Below, piece by piece: positions 8,621 to 19,705 of a stretch of 64,000 nt of DNA (positions are counted from its first letter, which is position 1; each line of letters opens with the position of its first letter). Below the pieces are notes generated by a model. That model did not search any database, had not been told where the DNA came from, and was given only the letters and a program-made list of their open reading frames with translations. The DNA lies in contig NZ_LZKL01000016.1 of assembly GCF_001668725.1 (NCBI RefSeq), forward strand, positions 62,001 through 126,000, in the 5' to 3' direction. Position numbers and translations under genes: made by a program. The stretch comes from Mycobacterium sp. E787. Lineage in GTDB: Bacteria; Actinomycetota; Actinomycetes; Mycobacteriales; Mycobacteriaceae.

Positions 8621-9747
8621 CGCACCGTCGCGAAAAACGCCCGCACGTCGTCGACGAACAGTTCCGGTTGCTCGAACGCGGCGAAGTGGCCGCCGCGCGG
8701 CATGTCCGTCCAGTGGGTGATGTTGTACACCGGCTCGCACCAGCTTCGCGGCGCCTTCAGCAGCTCGCCCGGGAAAGCGCTGACGCCGGTGGGCAATTCG
8801 ACCCGGTCCATCTGGCCAAAGACCCGGAAGCTTTCCCAGTACAGCCGGGCCGACGACGCGCCGGTGGCGGTCGCCCAGTACACCATCACGTTGTCCAGCA
8901 GCTCGTCGCGGCTGAACACGTTCTCCGGGTGCCCGTCGCAATCGGACCACGCCCAGAACTTCTCGACGATCCACGCCAGCTGCCCCACCGGCGAATCGAC
9001 CAGCCCGTAGCCCAGCGTCTGCGGACGGGTGGACTGCTGCTTGGAATAACCGGTGCCCCACTTGCGGTGCTCGGCCATCGCGGCCAGGGCGCGTTGCTCC
9101 TCGGCGGTCGGATTGGCCAGGGATTCCTTGGTGGGCCGCCCGATCGGCATGTTCAGGTGAATGGCCGCGCAGTGCCCCCGGTTTCGGCCCATCTGGGTGG
9201 TGACGGCGGCGCCCCAGTCGCCGCCCTGCGCGCCGTAGCGGTCGTAGCCCAGGCGCAGCATGAGCGTCTCCCACGCCTCGGCAATCCTTTCGACGCCCCA
9301 ACCGGTGCGGGTGGGCTTGCCGGAGAACCCGTACCCCGGCAGCGACGGGCACACGACGTGAAAGGCGTCCTCGGCGCGCCCGGACGCCGGGTTGGTCAGC
9401 GGCTCGATCACCTTGTGGAACTCCACGATCGAGCCCGGCCAGCCGTGGGTGATCACCAGTGGGAAGGCGTCGTCGTGCGGCGAACGTTGGTGGATGAGAT
9501 GAATGTCGAGCCCGTCGATGTCGGTGACGAACTGGTCGAAGCGGTTGAGCGCGGCCTCACGGGAGCGCCAGTCGTACTCGGTGGCCCAGTAGCCGGCCAG
9601 CTCGCGGGTGTAGCCCAACGGGATGCCCTGGCTCCAGTCGTCGACGCACTCGGCCTCGGGCCAGCGGGTGCGCTCCAGCCGCGACCGCAGGTCCACCAGG
9701 ACGTCGTCGAAGACGTCGATGCGAAACGGTCTCACGCCGATCACCAT
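8617..9747 (-). CDS. Epoxide hydrolase (alpha/beta hydrolase)
   Basis: This is a 376-residue alpha/beta hydrolase of the microsomal epoxide-hydrolase type. The N-terminal 100 residues match the EHN lid domain ([18 protein letters not shown], then [20 protein letters not shown]). The core has the HGWPGS oxyanion motif, the nucleophile Asp in GGDWGA, and a C-terminal [12 protein letters not shown] carrying the catalytic His. It would open epoxides to diols. The ATG at 9747 and a GTG at 9744 are both plausible, and the latter overlaps the stop of the upstream small gene. The gene is an insert between conserved neighbours (Rv2237-like gene and ahpE). Confidence 0.9.
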   Translation of the reverse strand: MVIGVRPFRIDVFDDVLVDLRSRLERTRWPEAECVDDWSQGIPLGYTRELAGYWATEYDWRSREAALNRFDQFVTDIDGLDIHLIHQRSPHDDAFPLVITHGWPGSIVEFHKVIEPLTNPASGRAEDAFHVVCPSLPGYGFSGKPTRTGWGVERIAEAWETLMLRLGYDRYGAQGGDWGAAVTTQMGRNRGHCAAIHLNMPIGRPTKESLANPTAEEQRALAAMAEHRKWGTGYSKQQSTRPQTLGYGLVDSPVGQLAWIVEKFWAWSDCDGHPENVFSRDELLDNVMVYWATATGASSARLYWESFRVFGQMDRVELPTGVSAFPGELLKAPRSWCEPVYNITHWTDMPRGGHFAAFEQPELFVDDVRAFFATVR

Positions 9748-9992
9748 TCGTCGTCGTCGATGTGCGGCCGCGCACCGGTGTCGGTGGCGCGGCGATCCGC
9801 GCCGGCGATCAGGGTGCGGACCTCGTCGAGCACATTGCGCATGTCGGCGCGCAGCGCATCGACCGCGGCGTACAGATCGGCCTTGGTGGCCGGCTGCTGG
9901 TCGGCCGGCAGTGGCCCGACGGGCGGCGCGGTGCGTCCGGCGCCGGCGCCGTGAAAATCGGGGTGCTCGCCCACGCCCCCAGACCTTGCCAT
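9741..9992 (-). CDS. Small acidic-tail hypothetical protein
   Basis: This 83-residue protein has a Gly/Pro/Ala-rich first half, then a helical stretch (ATKADLYAAVDALRADMRNVLDEVRTLI, about residues 35-62) and an acidic C-terminus (IDDDEW). It overlaps the epoxide hydrolase start, so the two are probably co-translated. There is no signal peptide or membrane segment. The helix has a heptad-like pattern that could dimerise. I do not recognise a family. It is supported by the tight coupling and by the coding-like third-position GC. Confidence 0.55.
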   Translation of the reverse strand: MARSGGVGEHPDFHGAGAGRTAPPVGPLPADQQPATKADLYAAVDALRADMRNVLDEVRTLIAGADRRATDTGARPHIDDDEW

Positions 9993-10109
9993 ACCGGTAG
10001 ATCAGCGGCAACGCGCGGCGGCACCCAGGGGTCCAAGGGCCCTTGTGGCCGGGGCACCTATCGTCTGTACTGCACTGGCATCGTTCCCTTCAGCGGAGGA
10101 GAAGAGGCC

Positions 10110-11981
10110 ATGGGCCGCTACCGCGACCTGCACCGAGGCAGCCTTGCAGACCCGGCACAGTTCTGGGGGGTCGCGGCGCGCGAGGTGACGTGGACCCGCC
10201 CACCGCGGCAGATCCTCGACGACAGCCGACCGCCGTTTTACCGCTGGTTTCCCGACGCCGAGCTGAACACGTGCGCCAACGCGTTGGACCGGCACGTCGA
10301 GGCCGGTCGCGGCGACCAAGCCGCGCTCGTCTACGACTCGCCGGTGACCGCAACGAAGCGCACGATCACCTACGCCGAACTGCTCGACGTCACTTCACGT
10401 TTCGCGGGCGTCCTGCGCACGCTCGGCGTTGAGAAGGGTGATCGGGTGGTGATCTACATGCCGATGATCCCCGAGGCGCTCGTCGCCATGTTGGCGTGCG
10501 CACGGATCGGGGCGGTGCACTCCGTGGTGTTCGGGGGATTCGCGGCCCATGAGCTGGCCACGCGCATCGACGACGCCCGCCCCGCCGTGGTCGTGACGGC
10601 GTCCTGCGGCATCGAGCCGACACGGGTCGTGCAGTACAAACCAATGCTCGACGCGGCGATCGACGCCAGCGTGCACCCGCCGCGGCACTGCATCATCGTT
10701 CAACGGGATCGCCTGCGCTGCAAGCTAATTGACGGCCGCGACCATGACTGGGACGCGCTGATGTCCGATGCGCAGCCCACGCCTGCCGTGCCGGTCGCGG
10801 CGACGGATCCGCTCTACATCCTGTACACCTCAGGCACGACCGGCAAGCCGAAGGGCGTCGTGCGTGACAACGGCGGTCACGCGGTGGCCCTGTTGTGGAG
10901 CATGCGCCACATTTATGGCGTATGCCCCGGGGACGTGTTCTGGGCGGCATCCGACGTCGGCTGGGTGGTTGGGCACTCCTATATCGTCTACGGGCCGCTG
11001 CTGGCCGGCGCGACCACCGTGCTGTACGAGGGCAAGCCGGTCGGAACGCCCGATGCCGGCGCGTTTTGGCGCGTGGTGGCCGAACACGGTGTCAACGTGC
11101 TCTTCACCGCCCCGACGGCCATCCGCGCGATTCGGAAGGAGGACCCGCTCGGCAGGTGGCTGGCCCGCTACGACCGCGCCTCGCTGCGATCGCTGTTCCT
11201 CGCCGGCGAGCGGCTCGACCCCGGCACCTATCACTGGGCGTCGCAGAAGCTGGACATCCCGGTCATCGACCATTGGTGGCAGACCGAGACCGGGTGGGCA
11301 ATCGCCGCCAATCCGGTTGGCATCGAAGCTCTCCCGATCAAAGCAGGGTCACCCGGGGTGGCGATGCCGGGCTACGACGTCGCCATCCTGCACCCCGACG
11401 GCAGCGGATGCCGGCCCGGGGAGGAAGGTGCGATCTGTCTCAGCCTCCCACTGCCGCCGGGCACTTTCCCGACGTTGTGGCAGGACGACGCGCGGTTCGA
11501 GTCGTCGTACCTGTGCGAGCATCCCGGCTACTACCTCACCGGCGACGGCGGATTCGTCGACGAGGACGGATACCTGTTCGTCATGGGCCGCATCGACGAC
11601 GTCATCAACGTGGCCGGGCACCGGTTGTCGACCGGTGAGATCGAGGCGGTCCTGGCGTCTCATCCGGCAGTGGCCGAATGCGCCGTGATCGGGGTCGCCG
11701 ACGAAATCAAGGGCCAGATTCCGCGGGGATTCGTCGTCCTGAACGCCGGCGCGGCGCCGGACGGGATCGCGGCCGAGTTGGTCGATCTGGTCCGCGAAGA
11801 GATCGGCCCGGTCGCGTGCCTGAAACAGGTCGACATCGTCGCGGCGTTGCCAAAGACCCGGTCGGGCAAGATCTTACGCAAGTCGATGCGCGCGATCGCC
11901 CATGGTCATGACGAGCCGCCCCCCTCCACCATCGAAGATCCCGACGTGCTGCATCAGCTGTGCCCCGTGCTGCGCCGATAG
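10110..11981 (+). CDS. PrpE-like acyl-CoA synthetase
   Basis: This 623-residue adenylate-forming enzyme resembles propionyl/acetyl-CoA synthetases. The N-terminal YRDLHRGSLADPAQFWG segment is the ACAS N-domain. The P-loop YTSGTTGKPKGVV lies near residue 235, DHWWQTETGW near 386, YYLTGDGG later, and the catalytic Lys is in TRSGKILRK near residue 586. FGGFAAHELATRIDDA is typical of PrpE/AcsA. It would activate a short acyl acid with ATP and CoA. The ATG at 10110 follows a strong GGAGGAGAAGAGG Shine-Dalgarno run. The open frame continues upstream without any such signal. An inverted repeat lies 38 bp after the stop. Confidence 0.9.
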   Translation: MGRYRDLHRGSLADPAQFWGVAAREVTWTRPPRQILDDSRPPFYRWFPDAELNTCANALDRHVEAGRGDQAALVYDSPVTATKRTITYAELLDVTSRFAGVLRTLGVEKGDRVVIYMPMIPEALVAMLACARIGAVHSVVFGGFAAHELATRIDDARPAVVVTASCGIEPTRVVQYKPMLDAAIDASVHPPRHCIIVQRDRLRCKLIDGRDHDWDALMSDAQPTPAVPVAATDPLYILYTSGTTGKPKGVVRDNGGHAVALLWSMRHIYGVCPGDVFWAASDVGWVVGHSYIVYGPLLAGATTVLYEGKPVGTPDAGAFWRVVAEHGVNVLFTAPTAIRAIRKEDPLGRWLARYDRASLRSLFLAGERLDPGTYHWASQKLDIPVIDHWWQTETGWAIAANPVGIEALPIKAGSPGVAMPGYDVAILHPDGSGCRPGEEGAICLSLPLPPGTFPTLWQDDARFESSYLCEHPGYYLTGDGGFVDEDGYLFVMGRIDDVINVAGHRLSTGEIEAVLASHPAVAECAVIGVADEIKGQIPRGFVVLNAGAAPDGIAAELVDLVREEIGPVACLKQVDIVAALPKTRSGKILRKSMRAIAHGHDEPPPSTIEDPDVLHQLCPVLRR

Positions 11982-12019
11982 GGCGGGAAGCGCTCAGCCG
12001 CGATGACTTGCGCGAGCCC

Positions 12020-12077
12020 GCAAGCGTAACCTCACTGCGAAACTCGGAGCACAATATCGCCGTGCCGTTACGCTCGC
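12020..12077. repeat. Dispersed intergenic inverted repeat, copy A
   Basis: An 11-bp left arm (GCAAGCGTAAC at 12020-12030) pairs with GTTACGCTCGC at 12067-12077 with one mismatch. Next to the left arm the interior begins CTCACTGCGAAACTCGG. The same arms and a similar interior (ACCCTGTGAAATTCGG) recur at 36281-36340, so the two are copies of one element. It sits between the acyl-CoA synthetase and tRNA-Val. Confidence 0.75.
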
Positions 12078-12144
12078 GGCGCCGGCCAAGTCTCCGCAGG
12101 CGTAGCCGATGCCGGTAGGCAACGCTCATCCGCATGCACATCGG

Positions 12145-12216
12145 TGGGCGCGGACGGTATCGAACCGCCGACCGCTGGTGTGTAAAACCAGAGCTCTACC
12201 ACTGAGCTACGCGCCC
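12145..12216 (-). tRNA. tRNA-Val (anticodon TAC)
   Basis: A complete 72-nt cloverleaf reads on the minus strand. The acceptor stem is GGGCGCG with CGCGCCC and discriminator A. The D arm is GCTC-AGTGGTA-GAGC. The anticodon stem CTGGT/ACCAG holds loop TTTACAC, giving anticodon TAC. The T arm is GGCGG-TTCGATA-CCGTC with one G-U pair. The 3' CCA is not encoded. Anticodon UAC reads GUA/GUG valine codons. It lies upstream of ahpE's stop, in an otherwise gene-free 280-bp space. Confidence 0.95.
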
Positions 12217-12265
12217 CTGAAACGTCCGCAGCAGGCTACACGCCGACGGGCCGAGCACCCAAACA

Positions 12266-12727
12266 TCAGGCGTGCAGAGCCGCCAGCGCCTCGCGCCAGA
12301 GCCGCTGGTCGCGTGACTCACCGGGCTGCTTCATCTCGGCGAAACGGATTATCCCCGACCGGTCGACGACAAAGGTACCGCGATTGGGATAGCCGGCGTC
12401 GGCGTTGAACACCCCGTAGGCCTGGCTGACCTCGCCGTGCGGCCAGAAATCCGAGAGCACCGGAAACATGAACCCGCTCTCGAGCGACCAGATCTTGTGC
12501 GTGGGTGGCGGACCCACCGAGATCGCCATGGCCACGCTCTCGTCGTTTTCGAACTCGGGCAGGTGGTCGCGCAGCTGATCCAGCTCGCCCTGGCAGATCC
12601 CGGTGAACGCCAGCGGGAAGAACACCAGCAGGACGTTCTTGGCGCCGCGGAAGGAGCTCAGGGTGACGGGCTGCTGGTTCTGGTCGCGCAAGGTGAAGTC
12701 GGGGGCGGCGGTGCCGACGGACAGCAT
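12266..12727 (-). CDS. ahpE: One-cysteine peroxiredoxin AhpE
   Basis: This 153-residue peroxiredoxin has the same length as M. tuberculosis AhpE (Rv2238c). The peroxidatic Cys is in PLAFTGICQGEL at about residue 45, with the PxxxT/SxxC pattern conserved. Downstream are SDFWPHGEVSQAYGVF and RGTFVVDRSGIIRF. It reduces peroxides and peroxynitrite in the cytoplasm, using mycothiol-dependent reductants. The ATG at 12727 shares a base with the TGA of the DUF3052 gene upstream (TGATG), so the two are coupled. Confidence 0.95.
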   Translation of the reverse strand: MLSVGTAAPDFTLRDQNQQPVTLSSFRGAKNVLLVFFPLAFTGICQGELDQLRDHLPEFENDESVAMAISVGPPPTHKIWSLESGFMFPVLSDFWPHGEVSQAYGVFNADAGYPNRGTFVVDRSGIIRFAEMKQPGESRDQRLWREALAALHA

Positions 12728-13149
12728 CAACGCTTCCCGGTCCGCGACTTGGGCTGCACGAGCCGGCTGGCGCTCCAATCGCCGAGGTTGACCGACGAGG
12801 TCGGCATCAGGCCGGCGGTGGGGGCCGCCTCGGCGATCTCCGCGGGCAGCACGTGTCCCGGCTTGCCGGTCTTGGGCGTCAACACCCAGATCACCCCGTC
12901 CTCGGCCAGCGGGCTGATCGCGTCCATCAGGGTGTCCACCAAGTCGCCGTCGCCGTCGCGCCACCACAACAACACGACGTCGATGACCTCGTCGGTGTCC
13001 TCGTCGAGCAGCTCGCTGCCGCACGCTTCCTCGACCGCGGCCCGGATGTCGTCGTTGGAGTCCTCGTCCCAGCCCCATTCCTGGACGACCTGGTCCCGTT
13101 GGATGCCCAGTTTGCGAGCGAAGCTCGAGGCGTCATCCGCCGCGACCAC
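12727..13149 (-). CDS. DUF3052-family protein (Rv2239c-like)
   Basis: This 140-residue cytoplasmic protein starts with GTG (VAADDASSFARKLGIQRDQVVQEWGWDEDSNDDIR). The acidic first half and the VIWVLTPKTGKPGHVLPAEIAEAAPTAGLMPTSS C-terminal block are the marks of the actinobacterial DUF3052 family. No enzymatic motif is evident. It is coupled to ahpE by a TGATG junction, so a link to oxidative stress is possible but unproven. Function unknown. Confidence 0.85.
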   Translation of the reverse strand: MVAADDASSFARKLGIQRDQVVQEWGWDEDSNDDIRAAVEEACGSELLDEDTDEVIDVVLLWWRDGDGDLVDTLMDAISPLAEDGVIWVLTPKTGKPGHVLPAEIAEAAPTAGLMPTSSVNLGDWSASRLVQPKSRTGKR

Positions 13150-13242
13150 CGTGAAACCTCCCTAGACCGTCCGCGCACCGTGCGATGGGAATTATCGTCG
13201 CACAGCAGTAACGCGGTCCATAGCCGTGCCTCGTCGGGCGCC

Positions 13243-13833
13243 TCAGAAGGATGCCAGGCAAAGTTTCAGCGCCTTGGTCTTGGTGTCGTTGAGCTGGTCG
13301 ACCCGCCGGTTGAACTCCGCGATCGACGCGTGCGTGCCGATGGCATTGGCCACCCCGCGGGCCGCGTCCACATAGGCGTTGAAGGCGTCCTTCAACTGCT
13401 GCGACAGCGCATCGTTGAAGCTGTTGGACACCGTGGTGGCGCTGTCGTTCAGCGCCCCGATCGCCGGGCCCTCGGCCGGGCCGGTGCTGCGGCCGGCGTT
13501 GAACGCCGAGACGTAGTCGTTCACCTTGTCGATCGCGTCCTTGCTGGAGGTGGCCAGCGTGTCGCAGGAGGTGCGCACCGCCCTGGTCGTCAGCGATTGC
13601 TGCCGCTGCGACTCCTTCACGCGCGACGTGGCCGAGGATGCCGACACCGACGCGGACACCGACTGCCGGTAGGCCGGGGCGACATTGGTGTCGGGTGTGG
13701 CCGTGCCGTTGGTGACGCTGGTACACCCGACGATCCCCATGACCAGCGCCGCGACACAGCCGAGCGCCAGCGCGCCTCGCCTGGGGAGATCCCCCACCTG
13801 CGCGCGAGGGACGGCACGCCATCCGATGAGCAC
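13243..13833 (-). CDS. Putative lipoprotein (Rv2240c-like)
   Basis: This 196-residue exported protein starts at a GTG at 13833. Basic residues ([14 protein letters not shown]) precede a hydrophobic segment, [18 protein letters not shown], which ends in a lipobox-like IVGC near residue 37. After cleavage the mature protein would start at that Cys. The mature part is Ser/Thr/Ala-rich and helical, with [16 protein letters not shown] and a C-terminal LKLCLASF. It is divergent from aceE across about 105 bp. Binding partners and role are unknown. Confidence 0.75.
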   Translation of the reverse strand: MLIGWRAVPRAQVGDLPRRGALALGCVAALVMGIVGCTSVTNGTATPDTNVAPAYRQSVSASVSASSATSRVKESQRQQSLTTRAVRTSCDTLATSSKDAIDKVNDYVSAFNAGRSTGPAEGPAIGALNDSATTVSNSFNDALSQQLKDAFNAYVDAARGVANAIGTHASIAEFNRRVDQLNDTKTKALKLCLASF

Positions 13834-13938
13834 GATTGCTGACGTTACCGGGTGCCGATTGCAGCCGCGGCTACCCGCCCGCGACGTCGGTGCGGCACGA
13901 TAGGAGGACAAGACGCAGCCGACTACAGGAGTAGTGAG

Positions 13939-16728
<2,790 letters not shown>

Positions 16729-16760
16729 GGGCGCCCCGCACCGCTCGGGGTGCCCCCGCC

Positions 16761-16818
16761 CGCCGAGCGTGAAGTTAGCTTCACGCTGGGCGCCGAGCGT
16801 GAGGCTAACTTCACGCTC
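16761..16818. repeat. Paired palindromic repeat after aceE
   Basis: Two related units (16761-16787 and 16791-16817) repeat with a 30-bp period. Each is itself a near-palindrome with AGCGTGA-type and TTCACGCT arms. Across both units, GAGCGTGAAGTTAGC at 16765-16779 is a perfect reverse complement of 16804-16818, so the DNA could fold as one long hairpin or as two small ones. It may terminate aceE transcription before mabR starts at 16890. No T-run follows, which is usual for mycobacterial terminators. Confidence 0.75.
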
Positions 16819-16889
16819 ACGGCCCGAACCGCCGCCAACACCCCGCCGCGTTGGCGGAAAGTTCCAGAAATCTGACGTAGATTTTAGGG

Positions 16890-18206
16890 ATGAACGACAA
16901 CGCCTTCGCCGGTCCGTTCGCCTCGGCGAGACCCAGGTCGCCGCTCGAACTGCTGGACCACGTGCCGGACTCGGTTTTGCGACGGCTGAAGCAGTACTCG
17001 GGCCGGCTGGCCACCGAGGCGGTCTCGGTCATGCAGGACCGGTTGCCGTTCTTCGCCGACCTGGAGGCCTCCCAGCGGGCCAGCGTGGCGTTGGTGGTGC
17101 AGACGGCGATCAACAACTTCGTCGAGTGGATGCAGGACCCGCACAGCAACGTCAGCTACACGGCGCAGGCCTTCGAGCTGGTGCCGCAGGATCTGGCCCG
17201 CCGGATCGCGCTGCGGCACAGCGTGGACATGGTGCGGGTCACCATGGAGTTCTTCGAGGAGGTGCTGCCGCTGGTGGCGCGCTCCGAGGAGCAGTTGACC
17301 GCGCTCACGGTGGGCGTGCTGAAGTACAGCCGCGACCTGGCGTTCACCGCCGCCTCGTCCTACGCGGAGGCCGCCGAGGCGCGCGGCACCTGGGACAGCC
17401 GGATGGAGGCCAGCGTCGTCGACGCGGTGGTCCGCGGCGACACCGGCCCGGAACTGCTGTCCCGGGCGGCCGCACTGAACTGGGACACCACCGCGCCCGC
17501 GACGGTCGTGGTCGGGATACCGGCGCCGGGTCGCGACGAGCCGGACGGCGAGATCGGCAGCCAGCGGGCCAGTCAGGGCGTGCGCGACATCGCCGCGCGG
17601 CACGGCCGGGCGGCGCTCACCGACGTGCACGGCACCTGGCTGGTGGCCATCGTGTCCGGCCAATTGTCGGCGACCGATAAATTCCTGGGCGATCTGCTGA
17701 ACGCGTTCTCCGACGGCCCGGTGGTCATCGGACCGACGGCGCCCATGCTGACCGCGGCCTACCACAGCGCCAGCGAGGCGATCTCCGGGATGAACGCGGT
17801 CGCCGGCTGGCGCGGCGCGCCGCGGCCGGTGTTGGCCCGGGAGCTGCTGCCCGAACGGGCCCTGATGGGCGACGCGTCGGCGATCGTGGCGCTGCACACC
17901 GACGTGATGGGGCCGCTGGCCGACGCCGGGCCGACGCTGATCGAGACCCTGGACGCTTACTTGGATTGTGGCGGCGCGATTGAAGCTTGTGCCAGAAAGT
18001 TGTTCGTTCATCCAAACACCGTGCGCTACCGGCTCAAGCGCATCACCGACTTCACCGGGCGTGATCCCACCCAGCCGCGCGACGCATATGTGCTGCGTGT
18101 GGCCTCGACGGTCGGCCAACTCAACTACCCGGCGCCGCCGTCGAGCGTCGCCGCCAGGACCGTGGCGCCGGTTCCCCTGCCGGTCAGGAGCGGTACCACG
18201 GGTTAG
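16890..18206 (+). CDS. mabR: PucR-type regulator MabR of the FAS-II operon
   Basis: This 438-residue protein corresponds to Rv2242, described as MabR, the mycolic-acid biosynthesis regulator that binds the fasII promoter. The N-terminal two-thirds is a helical sensor region. The C-terminus carries the PucR/CdaR helix-turn-helix: YLDCGGAIEACARKLFVHPNTVRYRLKRI at about residues 354-382. A Pro/Val-rich tail follows. It is co-directional with, and 152 bp upstream of, fabD. The start ATG at 16890 lacks a strong Shine-Dalgarno sequence but gives the expected MNDNAFAGPF. Function is inferred from orthology and position. Confidence 0.9.
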   Translation: MNDNAFAGPFASARPRSPLELLDHVPDSVLRRLKQYSGRLATEAVSVMQDRLPFFADLEASQRASVALVVQTAINNFVEWMQDPHSNVSYTAQAFELVPQDLARRIALRHSVDMVRVTMEFFEEVLPLVARSEEQLTALTVGVLKYSRDLAFTAASSYAEAAEARGTWDSRMEASVVDAVVRGDTGPELLSRAAALNWDTTAPATVVVGIPAPGRDEPDGEIGSQRASQGVRDIAARHGRAALTDVHGTWLVAIVSGQLSATDKFLGDLLNAFSDGPVVIGPTAPMLTAAYHSASEAISGMNAVAGWRGAPRPVLARELLPERALMGDASAIVALHTDVMGPLADAGPTLIETLDAYLDCGGAIEACARKLFVHPNTVRYRLKRITDFTGRDPTQPRDAYVLRVASTVGQLNYPAPPSSVAARTVAPVPLPVRSGTTG

Positions 18207-18271
18207 CACCGGCGACAGTGATTTAGCCAACAGATCGCGCGCCGGTATCAAAAACGTAGCTTAAGAAGCCG

Positions 18272-18292
18272 TTTTGTAAGGTGTATACAAAA
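18272..18292. promoter_or_regulatory. Candidate MabR operator in the fasII promoter
   Basis: A perfect 7-bp inverted repeat, TTTTGTA and TACAAAA, is separated by 7 bp. It lies 67 bp upstream of the fabD GTG in an AT-rich spacer that stands out from the GC-rich surroundings. A possible -10 box, TAATCT, is at 18310-18315, so the palindrome would overlap the -35 region. A second weak pair, AAAACG/CGTTTT (18251-18256 and 18270-18275), overlaps its left arm. MabR is encoded next door, which makes it the natural ligand. No binding data were available to me. Confidence 0.65.
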
Positions 18293-18358
18293 ACCTAAGA
18301 CGAGGTTCATAATCTGTTACACCCGCCAAAACCGTTTCCACAGTGTTCTCTTAGACAC

Positions 18359-19276
18359 GTGATTGCATTGCTTGCGCCCGGACAAGGGTCGCAGACGGAG
18401 GGGATGCTGTCGCCGTGGCTGGAGCTGCCAGGCGCCGCCGACCAGCTCGCGCTGTGGTCGAAGGCCAGTGGCCTGGACCTGGTGCGGCTGGGCACCACCG
18501 CGTCGACCGAGGAGATCACCGACACCGCGGTGACGCAGCCGCTGGTGGTCGCGAACACGCTGCTGGCCCACCAGGAGCTGACGCGGCGCGGCCTGCTCAG
18601 CGATGAGGACCTCGCCGAAATCGTCGTCGCCGGCCACTCCGTCGGGGAGATCGCGGCCTACGCGATCGCCGGGGTGCTGGCCGCCGATGACGCCGTCGCG
18701 CTGGCCGCCACCCGGGGCGCCGAGATGGCCAAGGCCTGCGCCCTCGAGCCCACCGGCATGTCCGCGGTGCTCGGCGGCGACGAGGCCGAGGTGCTGACCC
18801 GCCTCGAGGAGCTCGAGCTGTTCCCCGCCAACCGCAACGCGCCCGGACAGATCGTCGCCGCCGGCCCGCTGTCGTCGCTGGAGAAGCTCGCCGAAGACCC
18901 GCCGGCCAAGGCGCGGGTGCGCGCCCTCGGGGTGGCCGGGGCGTTCCACACCAAGTACATGGCTCCGGCCCTGGACGGCTACGCGGCGGCCGCCGCCGCC
19001 GTCGTGACCGCCGAGCCCACCGCCACGCTGCTGTCCAACCGCGACGGCAAGCCCGTCGCCTCGGCGGCGGCCGCGATGGACACCCTCGTCGCCCAGCTGA
19101 CCCAGCCGGTGCGCTGGGACCTGTGCACCGAGTACCTGCGTGCGCACAACGTGACGGCGATCGTGGAGTTCCCCCCCGCGGGGACGCTCACCGGCATCGC
19201 CAAGCGCGAACTTCGGGGGGTTACGGCTCGTGCCGTCAAGTCACCCGCAGATCTGGACGAGTTGGCAAACCTCTGA
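18359..19276 (+). CDS. fabD: Malonyl-CoA:ACP acyltransferase FabD
   Basis: This 305-residue transacylase loads malonyl groups onto AcpM for FAS-II. GTG start followed by IALLAPGQGSQ. The nucleophile Ser is in AGHSVGEIAAYA, the catalytic His in GVAGAFHTKYM, and the C-terminal QLTQPVRWDLC motif is present. It is the first gene of the fasII operon (Rv2243). The start has only a weak ribosome site, so translation may depend on a short or leaderless message. The next gene, acpM, starts 82 bp later with its own Shine-Dalgarno sequence. Confidence 0.95.
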   Translation: MIALLAPGQGSQTEGMLSPWLELPGAADQLALWSKASGLDLVRLGTTASTEEITDTAVTQPLVVANTLLAHQELTRRGLLSDEDLAEIVVAGHSVGEIAAYAIAGVLAADDAVALAATRGAEMAKACALEPTGMSAVLGGDEAEVLTRLEELELFPANRNAPGQIVAAGPLSSLEKLAEDPPAKARVRALGVAGAFHTKYMAPALDGYAAAAAAVVTAEPTATLLSNRDGKPVASAAAAMDTLVAQLTQPVRWDLCTEYLRAHNVTAIVEFPPAGTLTGIAKRELRGVTARAVKSPADLDELANL

Positions 19277-19357
19277 ACCGCCGGCTTCTGCCAGTACAAA
19301 TAACAACTGCAAACGTCAATCCGATTTGCACTCAACATATTACGAAGGGAATAGGCC

Positions 19358-19705
19358 GTGGCCGTCAGTCAGGAAGAAATCATCGCCGGTATCGCCGAGA
19401 TCATCGAAGAGGTGACCGGTATCGAGCCGTCGGAGGTCACCCCGGAGAAGTCGTTCGTCGACGACCTGGACATCGACTCGCTGTCGATGGTCGAGATCGC
19501 GGTGCAGACCGAGGACAAGTACGGCGTCAAGATCCCCGACGAGGACCTCGCCGGCCTGCGCACCGTGGGTGACGTCGTCGCCTACATCCAGAAGCTCGAG
19601 GAAGAGAACCCCGAGGCCGCCGAGGCTCTGCGCGCCAAGCTGGAGACCGAGAACCCCGAGGCCGTTGCCAACGTCAAGGCGAGGCTGGAAGCGGACAGCA
19701 AGTGA
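19358..19705 (+). CDS. acpM: Meromycolate-extension acyl carrier protein AcpM
   Basis: This 115-residue acidic carrier protein has the phosphopantetheine Ser in [19 protein letters not shown]. The C-terminus is longer than in ordinary ACPs, ending in a charged extension ([22 protein letters not shown]), which is a mark of mycobacterial AcpM. It carries growing meromycolate chains to KasA and KasB. The GTG start follows a GAAGGGAATAGG ribosome site. Its TGA overlaps the GTG of kasA, so the two are made in step. Confidence 0.95.
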   Translation: MAVSQEEIIAGIAEIIEEVTGIEPSEVTPEKSFVDDLDIDSLSMVEIAVQTEDKYGVKIPDEDLAGLRTVGDVVAYIQKLEEENPEAAEALRAKLETENPEAVANVKARLEADSK

